A DNA stretch of 64,000 bases from Epichloe hybrida (Eukaryota > Ascomycota > Sordariomycetes > Hypocreales > Clavicipitaceae): assembly GCA_019022495.1 (NCBI GenBank), contig JAFEKR010000019.1, forward strand, positions 62,001 through 126,000. The letters run 5' to 3'. The notes beneath the pieces are model-generated. The model was not told the DNA's origin. It did not search any database and worked only from the letters and a program-made list of their open reading frames with translations. How positions within the stretch are numbered: the first letter of the stretch is position 1; every line of letters starts with the position of its first letter. The position numbers and the translations under genes were made by a program. Positions 23,166-35,500 of the stretch are shown here, piece after piece.

Positions 23166-24431
23166 CACCTTCCTTGCACATGACTTGTTGGGCCGTCCCT
23201 CATCAAAAGATAGTCAGCGACATTAACATGAATCTAATTAATTGCCTTGTCTTGCACTCCGTAGTGCATTCGTTAGTGTCCCGAAGACAGCGCGACTGTG
23301 GAGGCGGGATTGGTTAAAACATGTTGAACATGTCTCGGCCCTTGCTTTCTTCGCCAACGAGCGAAAGAAGATCATCAAAAGAGTCTTATTATGTGATAAG
23401 GCAATATGTACAATTCGTCTCCCTACACTTGTTCTCGGCAACAGCACGCATTCGTAGTCCGTAACTTGAATTACTACGGAACAAATTGTTTTTCGTCAAC
23501 GGGTTTCCGATTTGCCCAAGGCATGGATCTGGTGGGCTCGCGGGGATCCAGTATCGATAAGAGGCCGGCAGGGGGGTCCACGGTGTGAGTGAGCGAATGA
23601 ATGAACTTCGAATGATGGAAAACAAACGTCGGCTTTTCGCTGTTGGGGGTTCCCGTGACGATCTTCGTCCGTACGACAGATTCGTCCATTTCATGATTAT
23701 TATTCATCGTCCTTTTCCTCTGACGGCCTGGCGTGTGCGAGCGTGCACGCGCGGTGTGAGAAAGCAAAGTGTGTGTGATGGAAGGTTTGAGGCATTTTTT
23801 GGGCGGAGATGGTGAAATTTGAAAGTAACTAAAAAAAGAAGCGCACTGGGAAGACGGGTTCTAGGATCTGACGACTTGTACAAGCATTAAGCATTGAATG
23901 AGATGAGTTGTTGTGTGATGGAGAGACATTGAGGATCGATGGACCCACAAGAACGAGTCCGTCCGCCCCGGCATCCGTCGTCTTTCTGGGCTGTCATGTC
24001 AGCTGCTAGGCAGGCAAGCCGAGTCAGCAGAGATGAGCGAGACAAGCATGGCATGGCATGTGGATGGATGACTCTGGTGCGAGACATGGACGAGGACGTG
24101 GACACGTCGAATCATCGAGCTGACGATTTGTTAGATGTGTGGGTGGTGCACTCCGTGTCGATGCGAGCGGAGGACAAGCCCGAATGAGGCACAATGTCTT
24201 GGAAAAAAGATGGCGACCACGTTTGGCACGTTTGGGGCTGTTTGCAATGTTGGGCTGTGTGCTTTTTCTCATTGAGAGACTGATTTCAGAGACGATTCCT
24301 TGCTCGGTCGTAAATGGGCGGCAAGCTTGCCGCTGCCGTTCGTTGGTGGGCGTGGAAGTGAGATGCCGTACATAAAATCTGGAGTCTGGGGTTGCATATG
24401 TACGTACATATGCGATTCGCGAATTGTGCAA

Positions 24432-24600
24432 GGCAGGTAAATTTTTAGAAATAAGTGGTAGTACTATTATAAGATATAGAAATTCAGGAGAGATCTATAA
24501 AGATAGATATAAATTCTCTGCGAAGCAGCCCTGCTTCGCAGGGGCTACTCAACTTATTATAAAAGATTAGGATAACTATGAATCAAATTCCATTTCATTT
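24432..24600. repeat. AT-rich patch with 11-bp perfect hairpin
   Basis: Within a notably AT-rich stretch, arms 24518..24528 (CTGCGAAGCAG) and 24531..24541 (CTGCTTCGCAG) are perfect reverse complements separated by two bases. The patch contrasts with its GC-richer flanks. It may be the remains of a small transposable element or a structured transcript. I do not see terminal inverted repeats or a target-site duplication. Confidence 0.6.
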
Positions 24601-25430
24601 CGTTAGTCTGCGGTGAATGCGCGCAGGGCATTGCACTAGTCCGTACGGATTACTCCGTACATACAGTGGGTGTAGACTGGCCCAGCCCAGATGCTTCGTT
24701 CAGCCGACAGCGTCGAACTGAACTGATACAGAACAGATGACGTGACATGAGCTGCAACCACTTGAAGCTTGCTTACCGCTTGACGCTTACCGCTGGGCTT
24801 ATTATGGGCTTGTCGCTTGCGATGGATGGATGCGATGCTTGGACGTTGCTTGGTTTCTGTTTCTGTGCTTGTCTCTGATTGCTGGCCAGTCGCTCTTCTG
24901 CGTTCGCCGCTGACTCCATGTCCATGGGCCCACCCTTCACACACCCTGCCCGCCGTCTTCGGGGGAGCAAGAACGAGGGGAAGCGACCCAGGGACACCAA
25001 CAAACCTGTCCATGTTTGCTAATGCCATCTTGCCATCTCGCCATCTTACCATTTTCCCAACAAGCGGACGCATTGTCTTCGTCTCCGTGCTCTAGCGAAC
25101 CACACGTTGTCCGACCCCCATGTCGGGCTTACATGTCTCACTACTCTGCGTCCGTCGCATACATACATACAACAAACCACGAGACGATTAATTTGCCTTC
25201 TTTTTCTTCTATGCATGTAGTCTCGATCTCGACTCCATCGTCCACTTTGCATGGCATGATAGAGGAACTTGGCTAGGATCACCCGCCTTTGTTCGGTCGC
25301 CCACCATGCCACCCTCTCTCTGTTGGCTCTCGCTCTCACGCACGCGAACACAGCTATAGCACGATTCCAGTCTGCAAGGGAACAATGGCCAAGACCTCCC
25401 CTCGTGGTTCTTGACGGGCCCTAACAAAGC

Positions 25431-25457
25431 ATGATGATGATGATGATGATGATGATG
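25431..25457. repeat. (ATG)9 microsatellite
   Basis: Nine perfect ATG units, followed by an imperfect GATGAT stretch to about 25482. Non-coding context. Confidence 0.9.
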
Positions 25458-26839
25458 GTATGTTCATGATGATGATGACGATGGGTTTCCAGAATCAACA
25501 TCGGTGCCGTCCCCACTTGCGATCCTCGACTCCGACTTGCTGCACCCGCCACCCCCCAGCAAGCGAGACAAAAAGGTTCGCGCCATGCCTTTACCAGCAC
25601 CATTATCCCGACGGCTGGCTTTATTGTTCAATGCCCACTCAGAGTGCCCGCTAACGAACTGCTATTATGTACAGCCGTCTCCCGTCTGCCTCTCACCTCT
25701 GTGGCCATGCACAGAGGGCCCTGACGGCATGTCTTTGTGTGTTGGCCGCTTGCGCTTGCGCCCCCCACTTGCCAAGTCCTAGCTCACACATCACTCGGAA
25801 GGAAAGACATTGACACTACCTCGGTACAAGGGCCAGGGAACGCTTCTCACTCCCAATGATTAGGACCACAAGATTCGGCGCACAGCGTGGTTGAGACCAC
25901 CAACTAGGTGGAGCGCAGGAACCCCCCCCCCCCTTCGCCATCCTGATGGCCATGGGGTGTTATGGGGTGTTTTGGTTCATCCAGGATGGAGAATAGCTGA
26001 AATCAAGGACTGGTGTTTTTCCTAATCGACTTCAATTGGCGCCGCAGGGTGCCGCCTAAAGGGGCCATATGACGGCTCTCAAGGTCGGTGAGTAGAAAAT
26101 ACAAGAGGGCTGGGATGTCTTCAACTTGCATGCAACAAAGGCTTGCGAAGCTGCTACTGTTACTCCATACATCATCTTCATCATTCCTTCTTAACCACCC
26201 TTGCTCCCCTCGTCGTTCTTGCCTGGCTTTTTGCACCCGCTCCATTGCTCCTGTCTGCCTCTTACCTCTCCATTAGTAGCCTTGCCTGACGTCCGGATTC
26301 GTCAAAGAAAACAGACAGACAAGTCAACTTGGGGAATATCTGTGATCTGCGCCAAGCGTCCTCCATTTCCGTCATCCCAGGAAAACAGGTTTCACGGCTG
26401 AGGATCCGGGTTGTGATAGTCTGCTGTCAAGTTTTCTCTGAGACGAGCGAAAACGGGCTGTTCAGGCGGTGCCGCATACCAGTCCATACACGGATCCGGC
26501 AACCCACCACCACCGCATTCCAAACTTGCCCGTCACCACCAAAAGCATCACAAAACCCGCAGTCTTGATTCATTTGGCATCGCCGTGTTCGATTTCGGAC
26601 AAATACTCAAAGTTTGTTCCCATTCCGACAAACTGACTCTGGTGCGTTTTCTCTTGAAAGCGCATCGGGAAGGGCAAGTGGAGGAAGTACATATATACTC
26701 GATCACAGTTCCCTGAAGTCATTACACTGCCTGTCAAGAGCAAAAGCGAACGCAAAGGAGGCTTCTACTACCATTACTCTTTCACATAACCTTTTCTGGA
26801 CAAGAAAATCTCTAACAAACGCCGGCTCAATTTTTCAAA

Positions 26840-27298
26840 ATGATGCACCGCGAGATGGTCCCCACTCAACAGCCTCAGTGCGACACGTTTATCCAACGCC
26901 GCCTAAAACACAGTCCAGGTCTAGCATACAAACTGCATCAGATGGCCCTGCCCTTATCCCCTCTAGTTCAGCTCACGACGGGTGCTGTGCATCCTGACTT
27001 CCCTCGAACAGTGCTTCAGTTTTGGCTTCTTACAGACGCACAACTGGAGGGACTCGCCCATTTTTACCACCAAAAATCACCATCCCCTTGGACGTCACAA
27101 TACCCATGTCCCGTTGTATGGCGGTCAGATGTATCTCTTGAGGAAAAGCGTCGCAGAATGGGCAAGTTCATTGGCTTGAGAGGATGTGATTCCCCATCAT
27201 GGCTCAAGTCGGAGGATGAAATCGCGGCCGAGGCCAGACTGGCCAGCATGGTCGCTCATCAAGAAGATATGTGGAGGAGGAAGCTGAATCCTTGGTGA
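26840..27298 (+). CDS. Conserved-looking fungal hypothetical protein, 152 aa
   Basis: Single-exon frame from ATG at 26840 (context aaaATG) to TGA at 27298. It has no signal peptide or membrane segment. The middle and C-terminal part have the feel of a conserved fungal orphan family: FPRTVLQFWLLTDAQLEGLA, then HFYHQKSPSPWTSQYPCPV, then EEKRRRMGKFIGLRGCDSP (about residues 100-130). The last helix is charged (EDEIAAEARLASMVAHQEDM). I remember similar short proteins in many ascomycetes but know no function. It sits isolated, with 3.7 kb of gene-free DNA upstream. Confidence 0.7.
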   Translation: MMHREMVPTQQPQCDTFIQRRLKHSPGLAYKLHQMALPLSPLVQLTTGAVHPDFPRTVLQFWLLTDAQLEGLAHFYHQKSPSPWTSQYPCPVVWRSDVSLEEKRRRMGKFIGLRGCDSPSWLKSEDEIAAEARLASMVAHQEDMWRRKLNPW

Positions 27299-28182
27299 AC
27301 AATTATTATCCACAAAGGACGAACGAAACTACCAAAGGCAGAACATATGGGTTGGGTCAAGCCGACTCATGCGCCGCGAAAGGAGACACAGGCAGCAATG
27401 CCACATGCCACGACGAGCGTCGCGCCACAATGCCGCCTCACGTTCACGACCATGAAACAATCTTCATTTTCACCACCATGTACATAGTATCCACACCATC
27501 AGCGATTGCGCAGCAATATTTGAGGTTTTTGTTCCTTTCCCCTGGTTTCTGGGAAGGCAATCCTTTTAGGCCTCTACGTAGGTTTGGGGGACTTGCTCCA
27601 TTCGAGGCTCAAGGAATGGGAGTTTTGATATCGGCGAAGATGATTTGACATTCAGAGATCGATCGCATTGCTATTCGGTGCTAGCAATGGAAACGAGATA
27701 CTTCATGCTTGCATCTCTTCATCCCCTGTAGTTGTCGCGTGGTACATGTGTGTCGGAACCAAGCATTCGCGGGAGAGTGCGGCCATACCAGCACAAACTC
27801 CGAGGTCAATTGCGTTGTCTTGGCTTGAACCCAAGCATCAGGCATGCACAGCTAGAAACAAGCGTAGGACCACAATGAAACGCTTATTCACTACCAACAA
27901 AGTCCTGAATCATAAGCCCGCCATTACGCCGTCCTTTGTGAAATCCCAACAGCGCAGCTTATATCGTCCGTAATGTGTAAGAGCCACTCAAACTTTTCAT
28001 TATGAGGTCAAGGGAGTTTGAAAAATTCCCGTCAGGGCCCTTGGCCCCCCAGCTTTCCTTACAGATAAATTGTCCCGTGTATGCATGAGTTTAGGGTATC
28101 GAGGAATCGAGGACGATCTACTCGGCTCGTTCGGTCACGAGGGGATCCAATGACGGCGATCAGTTCGTGTCTTCAGAATTGC
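27299..28182. other. Intergenic region between convergent genes
   Basis: About 880 bp. Short frames at 27271..27648 and 27668..27973 lack any recognisable composition or splice support. No other feature seen. Confidence 0.55.
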
Positions 28183-28997
28183 TTATTTCTTGCCCTTTTT
28201 GCCTTTGCTCTTGGAAGGGGTGTCAACAAGTACGGCATCTTCCTCACTAGCACCCCCCTTGACCGTATCGTCAAGTTCTTTCATGAATTCCGATGAGATC
28301 TGACCACGTCGCTTTTCCCACCATTGCTTCTCGGCATCCTTCTGGGCCTCGATTTCGTTTAGTCGCTCTCGGAGTTTCGTGTTGGCGGCGATCTCGTGAG
28401 CAGATTGGAAGATAGTAGGGCCCCAATTCGGTGCAAGAGCGTTTGCCTTTACATGAGGTTAGTTCTCTGTTCGCACTCGATTACGGCCGGGACGGAAGAC
28501 ATACCTCCGTGACAACATCTCGCAGCTCTTCCTCCATCTCTTTCTCGGCCCGCTGGAATCTGTGCCACAAATCGTCACCCACGCTGCCCCTCAGTAGTAG
28601 TGAGCTGCAAGCCTGCTTGGCGGACTTGATTTGTATCAAGCGGTCAATGTCCTCGACTGCGCGCCGTAGGAGTGCTGCTTTGAAAACGCTCTCGGGGACT
28701 CTGGGTGATTTCTCCTTGCCGTCTTCGGGGTCCATGTGCAGTAGGGAAAGATAGACGTTGCGTTGGAGATTTGGGCCGAACCAAGGGGCGAGGTTGGCGC
28801 TCTCGGCTATTGCATAGGTAAATCAGTCGGAACGAAGTCCACAGTAGCATTCTTGTGTCGAAAGATGATCAATCGATTGAGCATGACATACCGGCCTTTC
28901 TCTTTCGGTAGATTGTGGAAAAAGTCATCAATGCTCCGCCAAGGACCAAAAGGTAGGCAAAGGGAAGGGCAAGGCCCTTCCAATCGATATCGAACAT
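28183..28997 (-). CDS. SEC66: Translocation complex subunit Sec66 (Sec71)
   Basis: Exons complement of 28892..28997, 28505..28806 and 28183..28446; 223 aa, a little longer than yeast Sec66. It is a subunit of the Sec62/Sec63 complex that drives post-translational import into the ER. A single N-terminal membrane segment lies at about residues 5-30 (LALPFAYLLVLGGALMTF), followed by the cytosolic domain with APWFGPNLQRNVYLSLLHM, the RRAVEDIDRLIQIKSAKQA helix and an ANALAPNWGPTIFQSAHEIA block typical of the family. The C-terminus is Lys-rich (KSKGKKGKK). The last intron uses an AAG acceptor (28447) with an ACTAAC branch-like sequence upstream. Confidence 0.93.
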
Positions 28998-29589
28998 TGT
29001 GGCGAGGAAGACGGAAAAGAGCGTGGGGCAAGAAAAGGTTCCCAACGACGTTCGCACAATGACTGGGCAGCTGGTATTTTATGTATTATTTTGACGAACG
29101 GTTGGAGACACGTTCTGGCCAGATAGCAGATTAGGTTGGCGCCAAGCCCAGCCAGCACCAGAGCGCCTTGTTGGCGCGTGTCGGCAAGGCGTCCACTTGC
29201 TTGCATGCACGGCTTGTGTGGGCGGCCCGATGTTTCTCCCGATTTATCAGAGCTGCAGGCAGGCACCTCCAGGGCAAACGCAAGCTCCGGCCCCACCTCT
29301 TGTCATCAACGTCGATGAGCTTCCAAGCGGCCAATCCACCCACATCACATCATTCTGGAACTACTTGTACAACATCTGCTTGTTGACCATAATTCCTTCT
29401 TCCTTTCTGAGCGGTGGAATAGCTCTACTGCCAATTGAGCTACTATACTCGTATGCTGACGGCAGTTGGATTATCGAGCAGCTTCGGTTTATACGAAGCA
29501 CGGCACTGATCTGGCAACAGGAAATCCCACCACCATCATCGTGCACCGATCATCAACATTAGCAACAGAACACTGTTTACTTGACCGCC
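28998..29589. other. Divergent intergenic region between SEC66 and NPL4
   Basis: 592 bp shared upstream region. ORFs here (29131..29343, 29197..29562) overlap on both strands and are not convincing. Confidence 0.6.
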
Positions 29590-31749
29590 ATGCTGCTCCG
29601 GCTTCGTGGGCCGGATGGCATGATTCGCTTGACGGTAGAGCAATCAACGACCTTTGGTGAGCTGGGTGATCAGGTAAATCTTCCCTGTTTGCCACGGCTT
29701 TCTGGTTAGTTACTTATGAGATGATGGTAGCTGTTACCACAACTCCCAAACACTGTCGATCCTAAGACTATCACATTCTCAAACTCACCTAGCGGAGGTG
29801 ACGCCAAAGTACTTGTCGAAATCAACAAGTTCAAGGTTGGACAAATCGGCCTCAAGTCAGTACAATTTTGCTTCGCACGAGTTTTCACCGTCTAATCATG
29901 AAGCTAACTCGGAACCTTAGGCATGGCGACTTAATATTCATAGACTACAAGCATACGAACGCGGCCGATGGATCGACCAACGGCGACGAATCGTCCAAAA
30001 TTATATCCGCGAGGCTGAATGGCAAGCCAGTGTTACCAACCGAGGATGTCCCCATCAACCCCAGACCTGAGAGAATTTCCAAGCCCTGGGAGGTGGTACG
30101 ACAATCCGCTCTCGACGATCGACTAGACAAACTCGATGGGAAGATTCCCAGACCCCGCGATAAGATGTGTCGTCATGGTCCAAAGGGCATGTGTGATTAC
30201 TGCCAGCCTCTTGATCCATTCGATGCTGCCTATCTAGCCGAGAAGAAAATAAAGTATCAGTCTTTCCACTCGCATTTAAGAAAAATCAACGCTTCTACAA
30301 ACAAACCTGAGCTGGGTAGCTCCTATATTCCGCCGCTTGTCGAACCAATTTACCGAGTGAAACGGGATTGTCCTACTGGCCACCCTGCATGGCCGGAGGG
30401 CGTATGCACGAAATGTCAACCCAGTGCCATCACACTGAATCCGCAACAGTTTCGCATGGTTGACCATGTGGAGTTTGCATCACCATCAATCATCGACAAC
30501 TTCATTGACGCTTGGCGAAAGACTGGGTCCCAGCGCATTGGATTTCTCTATGGACAATACTCCGAATACACCGAGGTCCCGTTGGGCATCAAGGCCGTTG
30601 TCGAGGCCATCTACGAGCCACCTCAAATAGACGAGTTGGACGGCATCACCCTGAATGCCTGGGAAAATCAGAGGGACGTCGAGCACGTGGCCCGATCTTG
30701 CGGTCTAGAGCCTGTGGGTGTTATATGGACCGACTTGTTGGACGCTGGTCGTGGCGACGGCTCGGTAATCTGCAAGCGTCATGCTGATTCTTACTTTCTG
30801 TCATCTCTGGAGATTTGTTTCTCTTCCAGATTACAAGCACAGTACCCCAAGGCCTCAAAATGGAGCGATACTGGTCGATTTGGGTCAAATTTCGTGACCT
30901 GCATCATCACAGGTAATGAGGAAGGCGCGATCGGAATTTCATCCTACCAAATGTCGAACGAGGCGGTGGAGATGGTGCGAGCTGACATTGTTGAACCATC
31001 GGCGGATCCCACAGTGATGCTGGTTCGAGATGAGGAGGAAGACGATGGATCCGTCAGCCGAACACGATATATCCCTGAGATTTTTTACCGCAAAAAAAAC
31101 GAATACGGCACCAATGTTCAAGAAAACGCCAAGCCTTCTTTCCCCGTTGAATACCTCTTTGTCACCTTGACCGACGGATTTCCTACTGAGACGAAACCGA
31201 TCTTTACCAAACTAGGGTTCCCTATCGAAAACCGAGAATATATTGGAGAGAGCCAAGAGCACTCTGCTCTTGCCAAGGCACTGAAGCCAGTTCCTGGCCA
31301 GAGGCCTGGCGGAGATGGGCAAGAAGTCTCCAACTTTCATCTGCTATGTTTCCTCCACCAGATGGGTATCCTGTCCAAGGTTTGTGTGGCCCCTTATTCA
31401 TCTCTCTGTCGTGTGCTTGTTCCCCCCTCCCCCCTTTTTCATCCACTAATATGTGTTTCTATTCGAATAGGATGAGGAAGCATTGCTGTGTCGAGTCGCG
31501 AGCCAACACGACCTCGCCGACTCGTTCCAGCTCCGTTCAACGGAAGGTTGGCAGACTCTACAAGCCATCCTTCAATCGACTGGTGAGCGACTCCCCAAGC
31601 GTCCGCGAGATTGCGATGACGCCACCACTGCTACAGACTCTTCTGCCTATGATTTTTCATCGCCCTATTTGAGGGCTCGCGACCCGGGTGAGCCACTTAC
31701 TAAACGTTTTGCTGCCTTCAGGCTGAATGAGCGACGAACGCCGACTTAA
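29590..31749 (+). CDS. NPL4: Nuclear protein localization protein 4 (Cdc48/p97-Ufd1 cofactor)
   Basis: Exons 29590..29673, 29731..29855, 29921..31379 and 31471..31749; all phases fit, 648 aa. Npl4 with Ufd1 recruits Cdc48/p97 to polyubiquitinated substrates in ER-associated degradation and chromatin extraction. The N-terminal ubiquitin-like (UBX-fold) domain covers residues about 1-85. The zinc-binding part has [12 protein letters not shown] near 153-164 and [16 protein letters not shown] further on. An MPN-like domain follows ([26 protein letters not shown]) and lacks an obvious JAMM metal site, as expected. The C-terminal part includes [19 protein letters not shown] before the last intron. 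The first exon encodes only 28 residues, so it is easily missed. Confidence 0.95.
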
Positions 31750-32568
31750 ACAGGGCTGATCTTGATTATGAGGAATTGTGGCATGGCGTGGGGGCTATCT
31801 CGTGCGGGACAATGGCGAAACTTGTACAGACTTCTTTTAGAGCTTGGGCGGGACGAAGAAGGCATGTGATACAATGTGTGGCGGCATTTGTGACTGCTCA
31901 AATTGGAGGCCATTGAAGAGAGAATGGGTACAATTGATTGCATTTCTTGGCTTCAAATGAAGATGGCCAACGTTGATTTCTCTGGCGTTCTGCTACTTCT
32001 TGTTGAATTTTGATGGTGAACAATAAGCCCGGCTGTACCATGCTGGAAGGACAACGACTAATAATACAAATACATCTCTTGAGAAGATGACTTGAATGCT
32101 GCAGCTCACAAACCAGCAGTGTGTATGATGAATTCAGGGCAAAATTTTGTACTTTTTTCCCAAACCTATCCAGACTCCAAATATATACAAAACGGCATTG
32201 GAAAGAAAAAACTTGGGCTAGGGACACCTAGGGCTATTACGCACTCTTTGCCGCGCCTCCACCCCCAGGTTCCCATGTCGTCTCCTCCGCTCCCTGCAAT
32301 ACAGACACATCGCGCCATTCCCCCAGAACGATGTGAGCTCTGAGCGTTTTCTCATCGCAGCTTTGACGATGAACATGATGCACCCAAACGTATTGAGTGT
32401 AGGGATACATTGGGGCATATTTGCATATACTGCATTTCTCTTCAAGATTTCATGGTGTTGTGTGGAGAGACATGGAAACATGCGCATATATAGCTGTATA
32501 TTGGCAGGGAAGGGCTTGCTGCTCTTCTGCCCCCCCCAACAATCTTATATTTTTTGGCGGGTGTACAT
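31750..32568. other. Intergenic region between convergent NPL4 and CPA2
   Basis: About 820 bp carrying two 3' ends. Frames at 31898..32227 and 32333..32695 are not supported. No repeats of note. Confidence 0.6.
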
Positions 32569-35500
32569 TTACAGAGGCTTGCCACCGATGAAGTCGGACC
32601 ACCGGCGAACTTCAGGCGGGATACCTTCCTTGCGAGGAAGCTTCTCGCTCATGCATCGAGCGAAGAGAATGGCCGTCTGGCAACCACAACGTTAGTCGCA
32701 AAAGTTGGAAGGGGCTTCTACCAAATCTTACCTGAGGTTCCATGAAGAGAGGGACGCCAAAGTCGACGGCGTTTCGACGCATGACGTAGTCGACATCCAG
32801 GGTGGTTTTACCGCGGGCGAGGGCCAAGTTGAAGCATCCGCGGATATCATACTTCTTGAATACTTCTCGGAGGGCGCGTTTGTCTTCCTTGGGGAATTCA
32901 ATTACCTCGACAGAGATGTTACCCTTGGCCGTGGACTCGATGAACTCCTTGACATCATGACCAGCTGCGTACAACTTGTAACCAAGAGGAGCAACATAGT
33001 CAACAACCTGGGTCAACCAGGTCTTGCTGACATCGCCACCAAAGAGAAGGCCTTCACCGGGTTCTGGCACGCGGAAGTTCATGGTGGACTGGAGCGAGGC
33101 CCAGTATGCCTCAACAAGGTCCTTTCCGAAACAGGCAATCTCACCAGTGGACGCCATCTCAACGCCGAGGAATGGGTCTGCGCCGGCGAGGCGGGTCCAG
33201 GAGAACTGGGGGACCTTGGTGGCGAGGTAGTCACGCTTGACAGCCATGAGGTCGGTGGGTTCGGGCACATCCTTTCCAACAAGGGCCTTGGTAGCAACGT
33301 CAATGAAGTTGAGGCCAAGGACCTTGCTGACGAAGGGGAATGAGCGAGAAGCTCGGAGATTGCACTCAATGACCTTCAGGGCGGGCTCGCCACCCTCGGG
33401 GTCATCGGCCTTGATGATTTGCATGTTGAAGGGTCCGGTGATGCTCCAGGCCTTGGCCACCTTCTTAGCAATATCCTTGATACGTTCCATAACGGCGGCA
33501 TCGAGGTTAGCGGGAGGGAGAACCAGGGTAGCATCGCCAGAGTGGACACCTGCCTGTTCGACGTGCTCGGAGACGGCATGGACGATCAGTTCGCCCTTGG
33601 AGGCGACGGCATCAACATCGATCTCCTGAGCGCCCTCGATGAACTTCGTGATGACAACAGGGTGGTCCGGGGAGACGTTGCTGGCGGCTTCGAGCTTTTC
33701 CTTGAGGTCATCCTGGCTGCGAATGACGGTCATGGCAGCACCAGAAAGAACATAACTGGGACGGACAAGAACGGGATAGCCAACTTCCTCTGCAAACTTT
33801 TCAGCATCCTTGACCGAGGTGAGTTCATTCCAAGCGGGTTGATCAACGCCAATGCCGTCCAGAATCTCGGAGAATTTCTGACGGTCCTCGGCCTTATCAA
33901 TGTCCTTGGGGTCAGTTCCCAGGACTTTCGCCCCACCAGTTTCCTGCAACCGCAAAGCAATATTTTGGGGCAGTTGACCCCCAACAGAAACGACAACACC
34001 GGAAGCATTCTCAAGCTCGTATATGTCCATAACACGCTCATAGCTCAACTCTTCAAAATACAGTTTATCAGCAGTGTCGAAATCAGTGCTGAACGTCTCC
34101 GGGTTGTACTTTATATTTATTAGTTGACAGGTTAGTCAGGTGAGATAGCTTGAAATAGTCGATAATTGTGCGGGGAGTACCATGCAAGGCATACCAAACA
34201 TCAACTTGGAGGGTACCCCAAAAGTTGCCGTCTAGTAGCACACAGCACACAGGAGCCTCGGCAGTACGACGTGAAACAGGAAAAAAACGACAGAGAAATA
34301 TCAGTTGACTTACGTTAATCATGACAGTCTTCTCTCCCATCTTGCCGAGAGCCTGGGTAGCACCAACAGCACACCAATCAAACTCCACAGAGGAGCCGAT
34401 ACGGTAGACACCGCTTCCGAGGATGATCTTGCCGTTGTCCTCAAAGGTAACGTCGTGAGAAGAGCCGTTATAGGTGGTATACAGGTAGTTAGTATCAGCG
34501 GGGAACTCGGCGGCCAGGGTATCGATTTTCTTGACCCAAGGACGGATGTTAAAGCTCAATCGGTAGGCGCGGACCTCGTTCTCGGTGCTGTTCACAGCCA
34601 CGGCGATTTGGCGATCAGAGAAACCCATCTTCTTGGCCTTGAGAACTTGGTCCTTCTTCAGGGCCTTCAGGTCACCGACCGACTGCAGCTCACGGGTGCA
34701 GTTGACAATGTTCTGAAGCTTGTACAGGAACCACTTGTCAATCTTGGTCAAGTCATGAATCTTGTCGACGGTGTAATTCTCGTGGAGCATGGCCTGACCG
34801 ACGGCGAGCCATCGGCGGTCGGTGGGGTTCTGCAACTCAAAATCGAGATCCTCAAACCTGTCGCCCTGGAAGCCAACGAATCGAGGGTCGACCTGACGGA
34901 TAGCTTTCTGGAAAGACTCTTCAAATGTTCTGCCAATGGCCATGACTTCACCGACCGACTTCATGGCGCTGCCGATGTCGCGCTTGACGTGCTGGAACTT
35001 GGACAAATCCCATCGGGGAATCTTGGTGACGATGTAATCGAGAGAGGGTTCGAAGTTGGCGGTGGTAGTCTTGGTAACAGCGTTGGGGAGCTCAGGCAGG
35101 CTATGGCCGAGACCAATCTTGGCGGCGGTGTAGGCGAGAGGGTAACCAGTAGCTTTCGAGGCCAGAGCAGACGATCGCGAGAGACGGGCGTTGACCTCGA
35201 TGACACGGTAGTCCAGGCCATCGGGTTGTAGTGCGTACTGCACGTTGCATTCACCAACGACACCAAGATGGCGCACGATTTTGATAGCAGCAGAGCGGAG
35301 CATGTGGTACTCTTCGTCGCTTAAGGTCTGAGAGGGAGCCACGACGATGGAGTCACCAGTGTGGATACCAAGGGGGTCAAAGTTCTCCATGTTGCAAACA
35401 GTGATGCAGTTGTTGTTCGCATCGCGCACAACTTCGTATTCGACTTCCTTCCATCCCTTGAGGGACTTCTCGACTAGAATTTGAGGCGACAGAGTAAGCG

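Larger units (their letters stand above)
23166..26839. other. 3.7 kb region without a supported gene
   Basis: The longest gap in the first 60 kb. All ORFs are under 150 codons, overlap on both strands and show no domain-like sequence. It contains an AT-rich patch with a perfect hairpin (24432..24600, listed), a TACTCCGTA-type motif at 24640..24667, an (ATG)n run at 25431..25457 and a C-run near 25922. The segment just before 26840 may be the leader of the 152-aa gene. It could hold a non-coding RNA or regulatory DNA, but sequence alone does not show it. Confidence 0.6.

Noticed and set aside
24636..25073. 145-codon minus-strand ORF in the large gap
   Set aside because: Low-complexity, overlaps several other frames, and no recognisable motif.
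34305..35231. 308-codon ORF antisense to CPA2 exon 2
   Set aside because: It is a mirror of the strongly biased CPA2 coding sequence, with no own domain; similar shadows occur at 32705..33343 and 33419..34123.
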